Source of the DNA: Flavobacterium sp.
GTDB taxonomy: Bacteria > Bacteroidota > Bacteroidia > Flavobacteriales > Flavobacteriaceae
Reading direction: 5' to 3'
Assembly: GCF_025352425.1 (NCBI RefSeq)
Contig: NZ_JANXTI010000045.1
Location: 1 to 46,615, forward strand
DNA: 46,615 nucleotides
The notes below the pieces were generated by a model. The model saw nothing but the letters and a program-made list of their open reading frames with translations, was not told the origin of the DNA and searched no databases. The position numbers and the translations under genes were made by a program. Shown piece after piece: positions 7,773-18,266 of this stretch. Positions within the stretch are counted from its first letter, which is position 1, and the number at the start of each line of letters is the position of its first letter.

Positions 7773-10220
7773 ATGAGTTTCTTTATTGAAGTTATCGTTC
7801 CGCTTTCGTTGCCTAAAACCTTTACTTATAAGGTGTCAGAAAGTGAATTTGCTTTTATTGAAAAAGGAATGCGGATTGCTGTACCTTTTGGTAAAAACAA
7901 AATCTATACAGCCTTAGTTATCGATTTGCATCAGGAAGCACCAACACTTTATGAGGCAAAGGAAATCCATCAGATTCTTGACGAAAAGCCCATTGTAAAC
8001 GAGTTTCAAATCAATCATTGGTTTTGGATTGCCTCTTATTATATGTGTAACATTGGGGATGTCTATCGCGGTGCTCTGCCCTCGGCATTGTTATTAGAAA
8101 GCGAAACTATTATTTCCCAAAATAAAGAAACATTTGTAGATGAAACGTCACTTACAGATGATGAGTTTTTGATTTATGAAGCGTTGCAGCACCAGAGTTC
8201 GTTGAAGGTTCAGGATATTATTGCTATTCTTAATAAGAAAACGATTCTGCCGGTGATCCAAAAACTGATTAATAAAAACATCATTTCACTTCAGGAGGAA
8301 ATTCAGGAAGAATACAAGCCAAAGCTTATACGCTACATTCGTTTGCACGAAAATTATCTTGCAGAAGAAAAACTTATTGAATTACTGGATAATTTAAAAT
8401 CTGAAAAGAGAAAAAATCTAGTGCTTCAGTATTTTCAATTGCAGGCTCAAAAGAAGCCTATTTCCTTTAAGCAATTGACAGAAGCGGCTAAAAGTTCTGC
8501 TGCCATTGTCAAAGTATTGGTTGACAAACAAATATTTGAGGAATATTTTATCCAGGAAGACAGAATAAATTTTGATAAAAATAAAGTCGAAAATGAATTG
8601 ACCTTAAGTAAGGCTCAACAAGAAGCTTTTAACGAGATTGTCAGTTTGTTTGAAGAAAAAGAAGTTTGCCTGTTGCATGGCGTAACCTCAAGCGGTAAAA
8701 CTGAAATCTATACCAAACTGATTGAAAATTCTATCGCTGAAAGCAAACAAGTCTTGTATTTACTGCCCGAAATCGCTCTGACAACACAATTGGTTGCCAG
8801 GTTAACACAGCATTTCGGAAATAAAGTTTCCGTTTTCCATTCTAAATACAGCAATAACGAAAGGGTAGAAGTTTGGAACAATGTTATTCAGAATTCAGAA
8901 GCGGCACAAATTGTAATAGGAGCAAGGTCGGCTTTGTTTTTACCATTTAATAATTTAGGTTTAATCATCGTTGATGAAGAACACGAGCAAACTTTTAAAC
9001 AGCAAGATCCGGCGCCAAGATATCATGCCCGCGATGCTGCGATTGTTTTAGCTAATTCACATCAGGCAAAAGTTTTACTAGGTTCGGCAACGCCAAGCAT
9101 TGAAACTTATTATAATGCAACTTCGGAAAAATTTGGATTAGTAACTTTAAAAGAACGCTTCGGTAATGTTCAAATGCCTGAAATAGAATTGGTTGATTTG
9201 AAAGACGCTTATTTTCGAAAAAAAATGAAAGGTCATTTCAGTATGACATTGATTGATGAAATCACGCAGGCTTTTGCTAATAATGAGCAAGTAATCCTTT
9301 TCCAAAACCGCCGTGGCTTTTCGCCTGTGTTGGAATGTATGACTTGTGGCCATGTGCCTCAATGTCCGCAATGCGACGTGAGTTTGACGTATCATAAATA
9401 TAAGAATCAACTGCGTTGTCATTATTGCGGTTATAATATGGGGAAGCCGACAAATTGCCATGTTTGTTCCAGTGTAGATATGGAAACCAAAGGATTTGGA
9501 ACGGAACAAATTGAATTGGAATTAGCTGAGTTATTTCCGCAAAAGAATATCAAACGTATGGACCAGGATACTACTCGGGGGAAATACAGCTTTGAGAAAA
9601 TCATTGACGGATTTAAAAATCGGGAAATAGATGTTTTGGTGGGAACGCAAATGCTGGCCAAAGGTTTGGACTTTGATAATGTTTCCTTAGTGGGAATTAT
9701 GAATGCGGATAATATGTTATATCATCCCGACTTTAGGGCTTTCGAAAGAAGTTTTCAGATGATGACGCAGGTTGCAGGTCGTTCAGGTAGGGCAGAAAAA
9801 AGAGGAAAAGTGATTATTCAGACCTATAATCCGCTGCACAATATTATCCAACAAGTGACCAATAACGATTATGAAGGAATGTATAAAGAGCAACTTTATG
9901 AGAGAAAGACATATTACTATCCGCCATTTTACCGTTTGATAAAACTGACATTAAAACATCGTGATTTTGAAAAGCTCAAGGAAGGATCGATGTGGTTGTA
10001 TCAGGTTTTGCAGCAAAACTTAACCATTCCGGTTCTTGGTCCGGAAGAACCAGCGATTGGCAGAATCAGAAACGAATACATTCGGACAATAATGATAAAG
10101 ATGCCAGGTGATACTTCAATTCAGGTCACAAAAAAAACTATCCAGAAAATACTGAATAGTTTTGATTTGGTTTCACAATACAGAACAATTAAAGTTACTG
10201 TAAATGTGGATTTTTATTGA
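7773..10220 (+). CDS. priA: Primosomal protein N', replication-restart helicase
   Basis: PriA recognises abandoned replication forks, unwinds the lagging arm and starts reloading of the replicative helicase. The 815-residue protein has the N-terminal 3'-OH-binding domain (SFFIEVIVPLSLPKTFTY), a winged-helix region, helicase motif I GVTSSGKT at 303-310, motif II DEEH at 401-404, an eight-cysteine zinc module from Cys522 over about 45 residues, and GTQMLAKGLDF and QVAGRSGRAEK in the second RecA lobe. It is longer than E. coli PriA (about 730), with the extra length mostly in the region before motif I, as is common in Bacteroidota. It ends six bases from the convergent LytTR gene. Confidence 0.97.
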   Translation: MSFFIEVIVPLSLPKTFTYKVSESEFAFIEKGMRIAVPFGKNKIYTALVIDLHQEAPTLYEAKEIHQILDEKPIVNEFQINHWFWIASYYMCNIGDVYRGALPSALLLESETIISQNKETFVDETSLTDDEFLIYEALQHQSSLKVQDIIAILNKKTILPVIQKLINKNIISLQEEIQEEYKPKLIRYIRLHENYLAEEKLIELLDNLKSEKRKNLVLQYFQLQAQKKPISFKQLTEAAKSSAAIVKVLVDKQIFEEYFIQEDRINFDKNKVENELTLSKAQQEAFNEIVSLFEEKEVCLLHGVTSSGKTEIYTKLIENSIAESKQVLYLLPEIALTTQLVARLTQHFGNKVSVFHSKYSNNERVEVWNNVIQNSEAAQIVIGARSALFLPFNNLGLIIVDEEHEQTFKQQDPAPRYHARDAAIVLANSHQAKVLLGSATPSIETYYNATSEKFGLVTLKERFGNVQMPEIELVDLKDAYFRKKMKGHFSMTLIDEITQAFANNEQVILFQNRRGFSPVLECMTCGHVPQCPQCDVSLTYHKYKNQLRCHYCGYNMGKPTNCHVCSSVDMETKGFGTEQIELELAELFPQKNIKRMDQDTTRGKYSFEKIIDGFKNREIDVLVGTQMLAKGLDFDNVSLVGIMNADNMLYHPDFRAFERSFQMMTQVAGRSGRAEKRGKVIIQTYNPLHNIIQQVTNNDYEGMYKEQLYERKTYYYPPFYRLIKLTLKHRDFEKLKEGSMWLYQVLQQNLTIPVLGPEEPAIGRIRNEYIRTIMIKMPGDTSIQVTKKTIQKILNSFDLVSQYRTIKVTVNVDFY

Positions 10221-10226
10221 GTAGAT

Positions 10227-10922
10227 TTATGCAATAGCTAATGCTTTTATTAAATCTTCTTTCTTATTTCGGCTTAAAGGAATTTTGGTAACTCCAATTT
10301 CAGCAAACTTGCTGTTGAAACGTTCCACTTTATCGATATTAATGATATAGGATTTATGAACACGGATAAATTTCTCCTTTGATAAATCATTTTCAAAAGA
10401 TTTCATAGTAGAAAGAACAAGATTGCTGTCTTCTTCGGTCACTACTTTTACATAATCTCCGTAAGCTTCAATCCACTTAATTTTATTAGTATAAATTTTA
10501 AGTTTTTTAAGATTACTCTTGATAAAGATATGCTCTCCTTCTTCTTCCTGATTTTCTTTTTTAAGCATATGGAAATCCATTGCTCTTCTGACAGATGCAT
10601 TAAAACGATCCAAAGCTATCGGTTTCTGTAGGTAGTCCGTAGCGTCATAATCGAATGCTTTCATAGCATATTCTGCTTTTGACGTGATGAAAATAATTTG
10701 AGGTTTTACTTTCAAACCGTCAAGAAAATCAAAACCGCTGATGACCGGCATTTCTATATCAAGAAAAATTAAGTCCACGGTATGAACCGACATGCAATTT
10801 TTGGCTTCAATTGCATTAGAAAAATCACCTACCAAATGTAGATTGGGATGATTGTTTACTAACTTTGCAATGATCATTCTCTGGATGGAACTATCATCAA
10901 CAACAACACAATTTAGTTTCAT
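10227..10922 (-). CDS. LytTR-family response regulator
   Basis: A 231-residue two-domain regulator. The receiver domain (1-120) has the acidic pair Asp9-Asp10, phosphoacceptor Asp55 in IFLDIEMP, Thr80 and Lys100 in DYLQKP. The C-terminal LytTR DNA-binding domain (about 130-228) shows IKWIEAYGDYVKV and FIRVHKSYIIN. Members usually work with a LytS-type histidine kinase; none is adjacent, so the partner is elsewhere. It is a single minus-strand gene between convergent priA and the divergent ribosomal operon. No -7 box was recognised upstream. Confidence 0.92.
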   Translation of the reverse strand: MKLNCVVVDDSSIQRMIIAKLVNNHPNLHLVGDFSNAIEAKNCMSVHTVDLIFLDIEMPVISGFDFLDGLKVKPQIIFITSKAEYAMKAFDYDATDYLQKPIALDRFNASVRRAMDFHMLKKENQEEEGEHIFIKSNLKKLKIYTNKIKWIEAYGDYVKVVTEEDSNLVLSTMKSFENDLSKEKFIRVHKSYIINIDKVERFNSKFAEIGVTKIPLSRNKKEDLIKALAIA

Positions 10923-11050
10923 AATATTATTTATTATAGATTTGGAGTTGTAAAAATAGAACCTTTATTTGGAACAACCTAACGTTTCATCGTTTTTTTT
11001 CGCTTTTAAACGATATTTTTTACTTTTAGACGATTTCTTAGGTATTGACG

Positions 11051-11080
11051 TTGGATATCAAAAATCAATTTGTACTTTTG
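11051..11080 (+). promoter_or_regulatory. Promoter of the rpsF-rpsR-rplI operon
   Basis: TTG at 11051-11053 and TACTTTTG at 11073-11080 are separated by 19 bases, matching the Bacteroidota -33/-7 arrangement. Transcription would start near 11087, leaving a leader of roughly 20 bases before the rpsF ATG. This is among the clearest promoters in the window and rules out the longer open frame starting at 10969. Confidence 0.75.
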
Positions 11081-11109
11081 CGCCCAATTTAAAATTTAAT
11101 CATATAATT

Positions 11110-11454
11110 ATGAATCATTACGAAACTGTTTTCATCTTAAATCCCGTTTTATCTGAAGTTCAGGTAAAGGAAACAGTAAGCAAATTCGAAGATTTTCTTA
11201 CGACAAAAGGAGCAAAGATGGTATCTAAAGAGGATTGGGGCTTGAAAAAATTAGCTTACGAAATCCAAAACAAGAAAAGTGGTTTTTACCATTTATTCGA
11301 ATTCCAAGTATCAGGCGAAGCTCTTATTGCTTTTGAAACTGAGTTTAGACGCGACGAGAGAGTTATGCGTTTCCTTACTGTAAGTCTGGATAAACACGCT
11401 ATTTCTTGGGCAGAAAGAAGAAGAACTAAATTAAAAGAAGCAAAAGCAAACTAA
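11110..11454 (+). CDS. rpsF: 30S ribosomal protein S6
   Basis: S6 binds the central domain of 16S rRNA as a heterodimer with S18. The 114-residue protein begins [12 protein letters not shown], the standard S6 opening, and contains [21 protein letters not shown] and [15 protein letters not shown], also diagnostic. The open frame extends 47 codons upstream, but that part is not S6-like and overlaps the promoter at 11051-11080, so the ATG at 11110 is used. rpsR starts three bases after the stop, matching joint production of S6 and S18. The short leader seems to leave little room for the S6:S18-binding leader element known from other bacteria. Confidence 0.97.
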   Translation: MNHYETVFILNPVLSEVQVKETVSKFEDFLTTKGAKMVSKEDWGLKKLAYEIQNKKSGFYHLFEFQVSGEALIAFETEFRRDERVMRFLTVSLDKHAISWAERRRTKLKEAKAN

Positions 11455-11456
11455 TC

Positions 11457-11753
11457 ATGGCAAACTTACAACAATCCGCTTCAGGAAAGAAAGACGGCGA
11501 TATCAGATATCTTACGCCTTTAAACATTGAAACCAACAAAACTAAAAAGTATTGTCGTTTCAAAAAATCCGGTATCAAATACATTGATTATAAGGATGCA
11601 GACTTTTTATTGAAATTCGTAAACGAGCAAGGTAAAATCTTACCACGTCGTTTGACAGGAACTTCATTAAAATACCAAAGAAAAGTATCTGTAGCTGTGA
11701 AAAGAGCTCGTCACTTAGCTTTAATGCCATACGTGGCCGATTTACTAAAATAA
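11457..11753 (+). CDS. rpsR: 30S ribosomal protein S18
   Basis: A 98-residue S18, the partner of S6 on the 30S platform. The signature region is [21 protein letters not shown], followed by [32 protein letters not shown] and [12 protein letters not shown]. It is longer than E. coli S18 (75 residues) because of an N-terminal extension typical of Bacteroidota. It lies between rpsF and rplI in the conserved order; priB, present here in enterobacteria, is absent. Confidence 0.97.
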   Translation: MANLQQSASGKKDGDIRYLTPLNIETNKTKKYCRFKKSGIKYIDYKDADFLLKFVNEQGKILPRRLTGTSLKYQRKVSVAVKRARHLALMPYVADLLK

Positions 11754-11815
11754 TATAAACGCAGTTGTTGGTTTCCCGATAAGCGGAACCTAACTTCTAT
11801 AACAAGGACAACAAC

Positions 11816-12256
11816 ATGGAACTTATCTTAAAACAAGACGTTCAAAATTTAGGCTTTAAAGACGATGTAGTAAACGTAAAAAACGGATACGGTCGTAACT
11901 TCTTGATTCCACAGGGTCACGCGCAGTTGGCAACACCTTCTGCGAAAAAAGTTTTAGCCGAAAATTTAAAACAAAGAGCACATAAAGAAGCTAAAGTGGT
12001 TAACGATGCACAGGCATTGGCTGACAAACTGAAAGCTTTGGAAATTAAAATTACAGCAAAAGCTGGTGGAGATAAATTATTCGGTTCTATCTCTAACATT
12101 GATATCGCTGCCGCTTTGGAAAAAGCAGGACAAACGGTTGATAGAAAATTCATCACTAGCGGTTTGGTAAAACGTACAGGTAAATATACTGCAAGTGTGA
12201 GACTTCACAGAGACGTGGTTGTTGAATTACCATACGAAATCGTAGCTGAAGTTTAA
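11816..12256 (+). CDS. rplI: 50S ribosomal protein L9
   Basis: L9 is a two-domain 23S rRNA-binding protein joined by a long helix. The 146-residue product has the N-terminal L9 signature, with VKNGYGRNFLIPQGHA around residues 20-36, the connecting helix to about residue 75, and a C-terminal domain with KLFGSISNIDI. It is the last gene of the S6 operon, 62 bases after rpsR, and is followed by a strong intrinsic terminator. Confidence 0.97.
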   Translation: MELILKQDVQNLGFKDDVVNVKNGYGRNFLIPQGHAQLATPSAKKVLAENLKQRAHKEAKVVNDAQALADKLKALEIKITAKAGGDKLFGSISNIDIAAALEKAGQTVDRKFITSGLVKRTGKYTASVRLHRDVVVELPYEIVAEV

Positions 12257-12279
12257 TATTTCACTATATACTATAAAAG

Positions 12280-12306
12280 TCCCGATGAGAATCGGGATTT
12301 TTTTTT
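12280..12306 (+). terminator. Rho-independent terminator of the ribosomal operon
   Basis: TCCCGAT at 12280-12286 pairs perfectly with ATCGGGA at 12291-12297 over a four-base loop and is followed by nine T residues. It lies 24 bases after the rplI stop. This is the clearest intrinsic terminator in the window. Confidence 0.92.
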
Positions 12307-12440
12307 GAAGCTAATCCCGCTATCCGTTGCAATCTTTTATCGCTTTGTCACATCGAGCGCAGCCGAGATGCTTTTTTTAAAGCAATAAAAAGGATTTCCA
12401 CTACTATCGGGGCTAGGGATATTACTAAAAACAAAAACTT
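12307..12440. repeat. Candidate dispersed intergenic element between rplI terminator and DUF6495 gene
   Basis: This stretch codes for nothing convincing and holds several blocks that look like copies of dispersed sequences: a CCCGCTATCCGTTGCAATC block at about 12318, a CATCGAGCGCAGCCGAGATG block at 12352-12371 with CATC/GATG ends, and a block around 12390-12420 with ACTATCGGGGCTAGGGAT. From memory, similar blocks recur between genes in flavobacterial genomes. No second copy occurs in this window, so the repeat status is unproven here. Confidence 0.4.
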
Positions 12441-12469
12441 TGCAGCTTTGCAACTCTGCAACTCATAAG

Positions 12470-12943
12470 ATGAAATACAAAAGATTAACAAAAGAACAAT
12501 TCGAAGAACTGCACAAGGAATTTTCAACTTTCCTGGCAACCCAATCCATAGATAAAGCCGAATGGGATAAAATAAAAAAAGAAAAGCCCGAAGTTGCTGA
12601 ACAAGAACTCGATGTTTTCTCCGATTTGATTTGGGAAGGGGTTTTAACCAAAGCGAATTACTTAGAGCATTTTTCCAAAAACCATATTTTCCTTTTCCAC
12701 TGTCAGGAAAAACTAATCCAGTCAATTGTCTTAAAAGCATTGGAACCGGAAGTTGATTTTATGAAAAAAGAAGGTTTGCAATGGTTGACGGATAATATTT
12801 TTACGGATACCGTTGAAATTCATCTCGGTAAAAAAGAATACCAAGACCAACGAAATGCCGCCATTTTCGATTTGATTAAGGAAGGAGCTATTTTGAGCGA
12901 CGGACAATTATATCTTCAGATAAACGGAATAATTCAGTCATAA
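12470..12943 (+). CDS. DUF6495-family protein, function unknown
   Basis: A 157-residue soluble protein that I match to the Bacteroidota family DUF6495 from its opening MKYKRLTKEQFEELHKEF and the central FLATQSIDKAEWDKIK. It has no signal peptide or membrane segment, is rich in charged residues, and looks mostly helical with a short beta C-terminus. The open frame starts ten codons earlier (12440), but the family-like start is the ATG at 12470. It has its own space after the ribosomal terminator and precedes ligA on the same strand, separated by a perfect inverted repeat. Its function is unknown. Confidence 0.75.
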   Translation: MKYKRLTKEQFEELHKEFSTFLATQSIDKAEWDKIKKEKPEVAEQELDVFSDLIWEGVLTKANYLEHFSKNHIFLFHCQEKLIQSIVLKALEPEVDFMKKEGLQWLTDNIFTDTVEIHLGKKEYQDQRNAAIFDLIKEGAILSDGQLYLQINGIIQS

Positions 12944-12965
12944 AGTGTAGTCCGTTTTAAAAAAT

Positions 12966-15017
<2,052 letters not shown>

Positions 15018-15104
15018 AGAATAGTCTAATTAATTTTAGAAATAATATAGATGCTTTTAAAAATATTAGATTAATTTTAAAAATTAATGGCCTCAAATTA
15101 AAAA

Positions 15105-15831
15105 ATGAATCGGGATAACTTTTTTAACTATAGTAAACACGTTTCAAGCAACTTCTTGTTATCTTCGTTTTTTGTTGTTTCTTTTTTGGAAATCATTGCA
15201 GAATACAATGAGAACAAGTCCTGGATATGGATTACAAAGCCATTCATAATACCTTTTTTATTGGCTTATTATTTACGCCTGACTAAAAAAAAGTGCAACT
15301 TTTTTATATGTGCCTTGTTTTGCAGTTGGATTGCTAATTTAATGTTTATAGAAAATACTTTAAATTGGATAATTTATGGCTCTGTTTTTTTTCTGATTTA
15401 TAGAATTTTAATTATTTACATAGCGATGAACAGAGTAAAATTGCCCAGTTTAGTACCATTAATTATCGGTTCTATCCCGTTTATTTTTATTTATGCTACG
15501 GTTTGCTTTTTATCTTTTGAAGCTATGGGCGATACGATTTACTTGTTTTTAATACATGGTATATTTACCGTTTATTTAGGAGGATTAAGCTTTGGAAATT
15601 ATATAATGCTTCCGAATTAAATCAAATCTTCTTTTATTTTTAAGTACCATGCTTTTTGCATTAACACAGTTCGTTTTTGTGCTAAAAGTATATTATGAAA
15701 ATGGCAATTTCTTTCATGCAATTGCTATGTTAATGTTTGTATTAGGTCAATTTTTGTTGTCAAAATTTATAATTTTAACAGAAGAAAGCAGTAACTACAA
15801 GTCTATTGACAATCTAAATGAATCTATCTAA
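15105..15831 (+). pseudogene. Frameshifted YhhN-like multipass membrane protein
   Basis: The first reading frame (15105-15620) gives 171 residues ending NYIMLPN; the second (up to 15831) continues as KSNLLLFLSTMLFALTQFV. Removing one T from AATTAA at 15615-15620 joins them into a 241-residue protein that aligns through the join with the downstream paralogue (SYFMNDNKQNSILLISALLFVMLQFV region). At least six hydrophobic segments are present. KPFIIPFLLAYY and the following helix resemble YhhN/TMEM86 lysoplasmalogenases, though the usual Asp after the second helix is Asn here (SWIANLMF). The gene is broken, phase-variable or affected by a sequencing error. The family assignment is tentative. Confidence 0.7.
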
Positions 15832-15849
15832 TTTTTGAAATTACAATTG

Positions 15850-16545
15850 ATGCAGAAAAAAGTAACCCACATAAAAAAACTAACTATATGTTATTTTTTA
15901 ATAGCTTTTTTTGAAGTGATAGCTGAGTATTTTGGAAACAGACCATTGATTTGTGTTTTGAAACCGGTAATCCCTTTATTTTTAATAGTAATCTATTCAA
16001 TCGAATCAGACAAAAAAAATCCGCTTTTTATTGTTGCATTGTTCCTATCGTTAATAACCAATATCCTTTTTATTCCAAACACTCCAAACTATTTGTTTTA
16101 TGGTTTATTGGTTTTCACAATACATCGGGTAATTGTAATATATTTAATATTTAGCCTGCAAAGAATCAATGATTCTATTCCTTTAATAATTGCAACAACT
16201 CCTTTTTTATTGATATTTTTTTATTTGTTTATAGAAACCGTGGAGATTCCACAGAACAGTATTTATTTGATAATATTTCAAAATTTATTGATATCTATGT
16301 TTGCCGGAATTGCGCTTTCAAGTTATTTTATGAATGATAACAAGCAAAATTCAATACTTTTAATCAGTGCTTTGCTATTTGTGATGTTGCAATTTGTAAT
16401 TTTTGTTGAGAAGTATTTTTTAACCAACGAGTTTGAAGAATTATTCCGACCATTAGCAATGACATTCAATGCTTTGGCTTTCTTCTCATTTTACAAATAT
16501 ATAATTGTCGCAGAAAAAAAATCAAACAATAATAGACTTTCCTAA
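15850..16545 (+). CDS. YhhN-like multipass membrane protein, intact paralogue
   Basis: A 231-residue, very hydrophobic protein with about seven to eight membrane segments. It is a tandem paralogue of the broken gene upstream: both share F(L/F)E(V/I)IAEY near the N-terminus, the KP motif in helix two, the (T/A)N-(I/L)(L/M)F motif in helix three and an I-RxxxxY-IF loop. The pattern suggests a divergent YhhN/TMEM86 family member (alkenyl-ether lipid hydrolases), but the conserved Asp is again Asn (LITNILF), so catalysis is doubtful. An in-frame TTG at 15835 is possible; the ATG at 15850 was chosen. Its last 24 bases overlap the convergent metallophosphatase gene. Confidence 0.7.
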   Translation: MQKKVTHIKKLTICYFLIAFFEVIAEYFGNRPLICVLKPVIPLFLIVIYSIESDKKNPLFIVALFLSLITNILFIPNTPNYLFYGLLVFTIHRVIVIYLIFSLQRINDSIPLIIATTPFLLIFFYLFIETVEIPQNSIYLIIFQNLLISMFAGIALSSYFMNDNKQNSILLISALLFVMLQFVIFVEKYFLTNEFEELFRPLAMTFNALAFFSFYKYIIVAEKKSNNNRLS

Positions 16546-17436
16546 AGAAGTTTTAGCAATATCGTTATCAAAATAAAAATCAATTCTGCCAAGATTTACT
16601 CCATAACAACCAACTTGGTTTACCAGGACATCTTTCCCGTCAGCATTTTTTAAAACCGTTGGTTTGTCAAGGAAAGTATGCGTGTGACCACCAATAATCA
16701 AATCAATATCTTTGGTCAGTGTGGCCAATTTAATATCACTAATTTTATCCGCGTCGTTTTTATATTGATAGCCAATATGCGAAAGACAAATTACCAAATC
16801 GCATTTTTCCTCATGCTTTAAAATACGGGCCATATCCTGAGAAATGCTAACAGGATCGTGATAAACCGTTTCTTTATAATTTTTCTTGTCGACCAAGCCT
16901 TCTAACTCAACCCCAATTCCAAAAATACCTACTTTAATTCCATCTTTATGGATTATTTTATAAGGCTTTACATGACCATTCATGATAGTATTTTTGAAAT
17001 CATAATTGGCGTTGACAAATTCAAAACTGGCATTTGGCAATTGAGTATACAGACCTTCAATTCCGTTGTCAAAATCGTGGTTCCCGATCGTAGCCAAATC
17101 ATATTTCATCATGCTCATCAGTTTGAATTCCAATTCGCCGCCATAATAATTAAAATAAGGCGTTCCCTGAAAAATATCTCCGGCGTCAAGTAACAAAACG
17201 TTTGAACTTTCTTTGCGAATAGTTTCAATCAAAGCAGCTCTTCGGGCGACGCCACCCATATTTGGATTCTTTGGATGCGTTGGAGGAAAAGGATCAATAT
17301 AGCTGTGAACATCATTCGTATGAAGAACGGTTAAATGTTTGGTATCAACCGTCTTAAAACTACTAAAAGACAAACCTCCAAGCCCTAAAAAAGTAGATGT
17401 CAATGCTGTGTTTTGGATAAAATCTCTTCTTTTCAT
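16522..17436 (-). CDS. 5'-nucleotidase-type metallophosphatase, catalytic domain, Tat signal
   Basis: A 304-residue calcineurin-like phosphoesterase, equivalent to the N-terminal catalytic half of UshA-type 5'-nucleotidases. Metal-binding motifs are in order: TNDVHS, GDIFQG, GNHDFDNG, SHIGY and GGHTHTF. The N-terminus MKRRDFIQNTALTSTFLGLG is a twin-arginine signal, so it is probably exported folded with its metals. The substrate-binding domain normally fused at the C-terminus is missing, but is encoded by the gene four bases upstream on the same transcript. The likely role is periplasmic nucleotide or phosphate-ester hydrolysis; substrate not known. Confidence 0.88.
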   Translation of the reverse strand: MKRRDFIQNTALTSTFLGLGGLSFSSFKTVDTKHLTVLHTNDVHSYIDPFPPTHPKNPNMGGVARRAALIETIRKESSNVLLLDAGDIFQGTPYFNYYGGELEFKLMSMMKYDLATIGNHDFDNGIEGLYTQLPNASFEFVNANYDFKNTIMNGHVKPYKIIHKDGIKVGIFGIGVELEGLVDKKNYKETVYHDPVSISQDMARILKHEEKCDLVICLSHIGYQYKNDADKISDIKLATLTKDIDLIIGGHTHTFLDKPTVLKNADGKDVLVNQVGCYGVNLGRIDFYFDNDIAKTSLGKSIIV

Positions 17437-17440
17437 AATG

Positions 17441-18217
17441 CTATTCTTTTATGATTCTAATATCTGTATTTGCCACAATTGTTTTGTTTTCTTTGAAATA
17501 ATCAAGGATGATATTCCTAAGTTTATAATTTAAATCATATTGAGCAACACCTTTTTTAAAGAAAAGCATATTGTCGCCACCGTTTGATAAATAATCGGAA
17601 GTCACAACATTATAGACTTTATTAGCATCTAATGATTTTCTATTTACCAAAATGTTTTTTGGCTGATTATTTTTATCGATTGTAAACGTTAGTCCTTTCA
17701 AAGGATGTGGTTTTTTCTCGGAAATAATATAATTTATCATTTCGATAATTTGTTCTGCTTTCAACCCAATTACAATAGCACTATTTTCAAAAGGCATGAC
17801 TTCATAAGCAGTTCTTGCAGTTACATTTCCTTTCGGAATAATGCTTCGAATTCCACCATGATTGAGTAAACAAATGTCGATTGTTTTTTTTTCGCGCATT
17901 TGAAAAACCTTATCCGATTTTTCAAAAGTAATATCTGCTAAAAAGTTTCCCATTGGTGTTTGCCATTCACCGGATTTGTCAATAGTTTCGGGGGCATTGG
18001 CTAAAACCGTATTTAAATCGGCATCAATTCTATCGCGATACGGTTTGATAAAGTTTTCAATGGCAGCAACTTCAGAATTCTTGTCGGTAATACCAATTTC
18101 CTTGCCTTCAATTTTAATGACAGTATATTTCTTTTCGGCACAAGAAATTACTGAAATAAATGTTAATAATAAAACAAAATGCTTTACTACACCGTTATAG
18201 TTTTTTAGTTTTACCAT
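17441..18217 (-). CDS. 5'-nucleotidase C-terminal-domain lipoprotein
   Basis: A 258-residue lipoprotein (lipobox VISC, Cys26) matching the substrate-specificity domain of UshA-type 5'-nucleotidases: TPMGNFLAD near residue 88, LNHGGIRSIIPKGNVT at about 117-132, YEVMPFENSAIVI and TSDYLSNGGDNMLFF. It has no metallophosphatase motifs. It is first in a two-gene unit; the separate catalytic-domain gene follows after four bases. The pair together would rebuild one nucleotidase, with this part membrane-anchored and the catalytic part exported by Tat, implying they meet in the periplasm. Divergent from the DUF6913 gene. Confidence 0.85.
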   Translation of the reverse strand: MVKLKNYNGVVKHFVLLLTFISVISCAEKKYTVIKIEGKEIGITDKNSEVAAIENFIKPYRDRIDADLNTVLANAPETIDKSGEWQTPMGNFLADITFEKSDKVFQMREKKTIDICLLNHGGIRSIIPKGNVTARTAYEVMPFENSAIVIGLKAEQIIEMINYIISEKKPHPLKGLTFTIDKNNQPKNILVNRKSLDANKVYNVVTSDYLSNGGDNMLFFKKGVAQYDLNYKLRNIILDYFKENKTIVANTDIRIIKE

Positions 18218-18239
18218 CGCTTTTTAGCACTAATTTTAA

Positions 18240-18247
18240 TAGATTTG
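18240..18247 (+). promoter_or_regulatory. Putative -7 box for the DUF6913-dapA unit
   Basis: TAGATTTG matches TAnnTTTG 19 bases before the DUF6913 ATG, in the 49-base divergent gap. No good -33 TTG is present. Confidence 0.45.
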
Positions 18248-18266
18248 TAATTCAAGTAAAAGTAAG

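Noticed and set aside
10969..11109. A 47-codon N-terminal extension of S6
   Set aside because: The extension overlaps the strong operon promoter and is not S6-like.
11081..11109. S6:S18-binding autoregulatory leader
   Set aside because: The predicted leader is only about 20 bases, too short for the known element.
12348..12740. A 130-residue minus-strand frame over the DUF6495 region
   Set aside because: It covers the non-coding block and the opposite strand of a better-supported gene; no family resemblance.
15018..15104. Possible promoter or repeat before the broken membrane gene
   Set aside because: The gap is AT-rich with imperfect ATTAATTTTA copies, but no -7 box or convincing structure is present.
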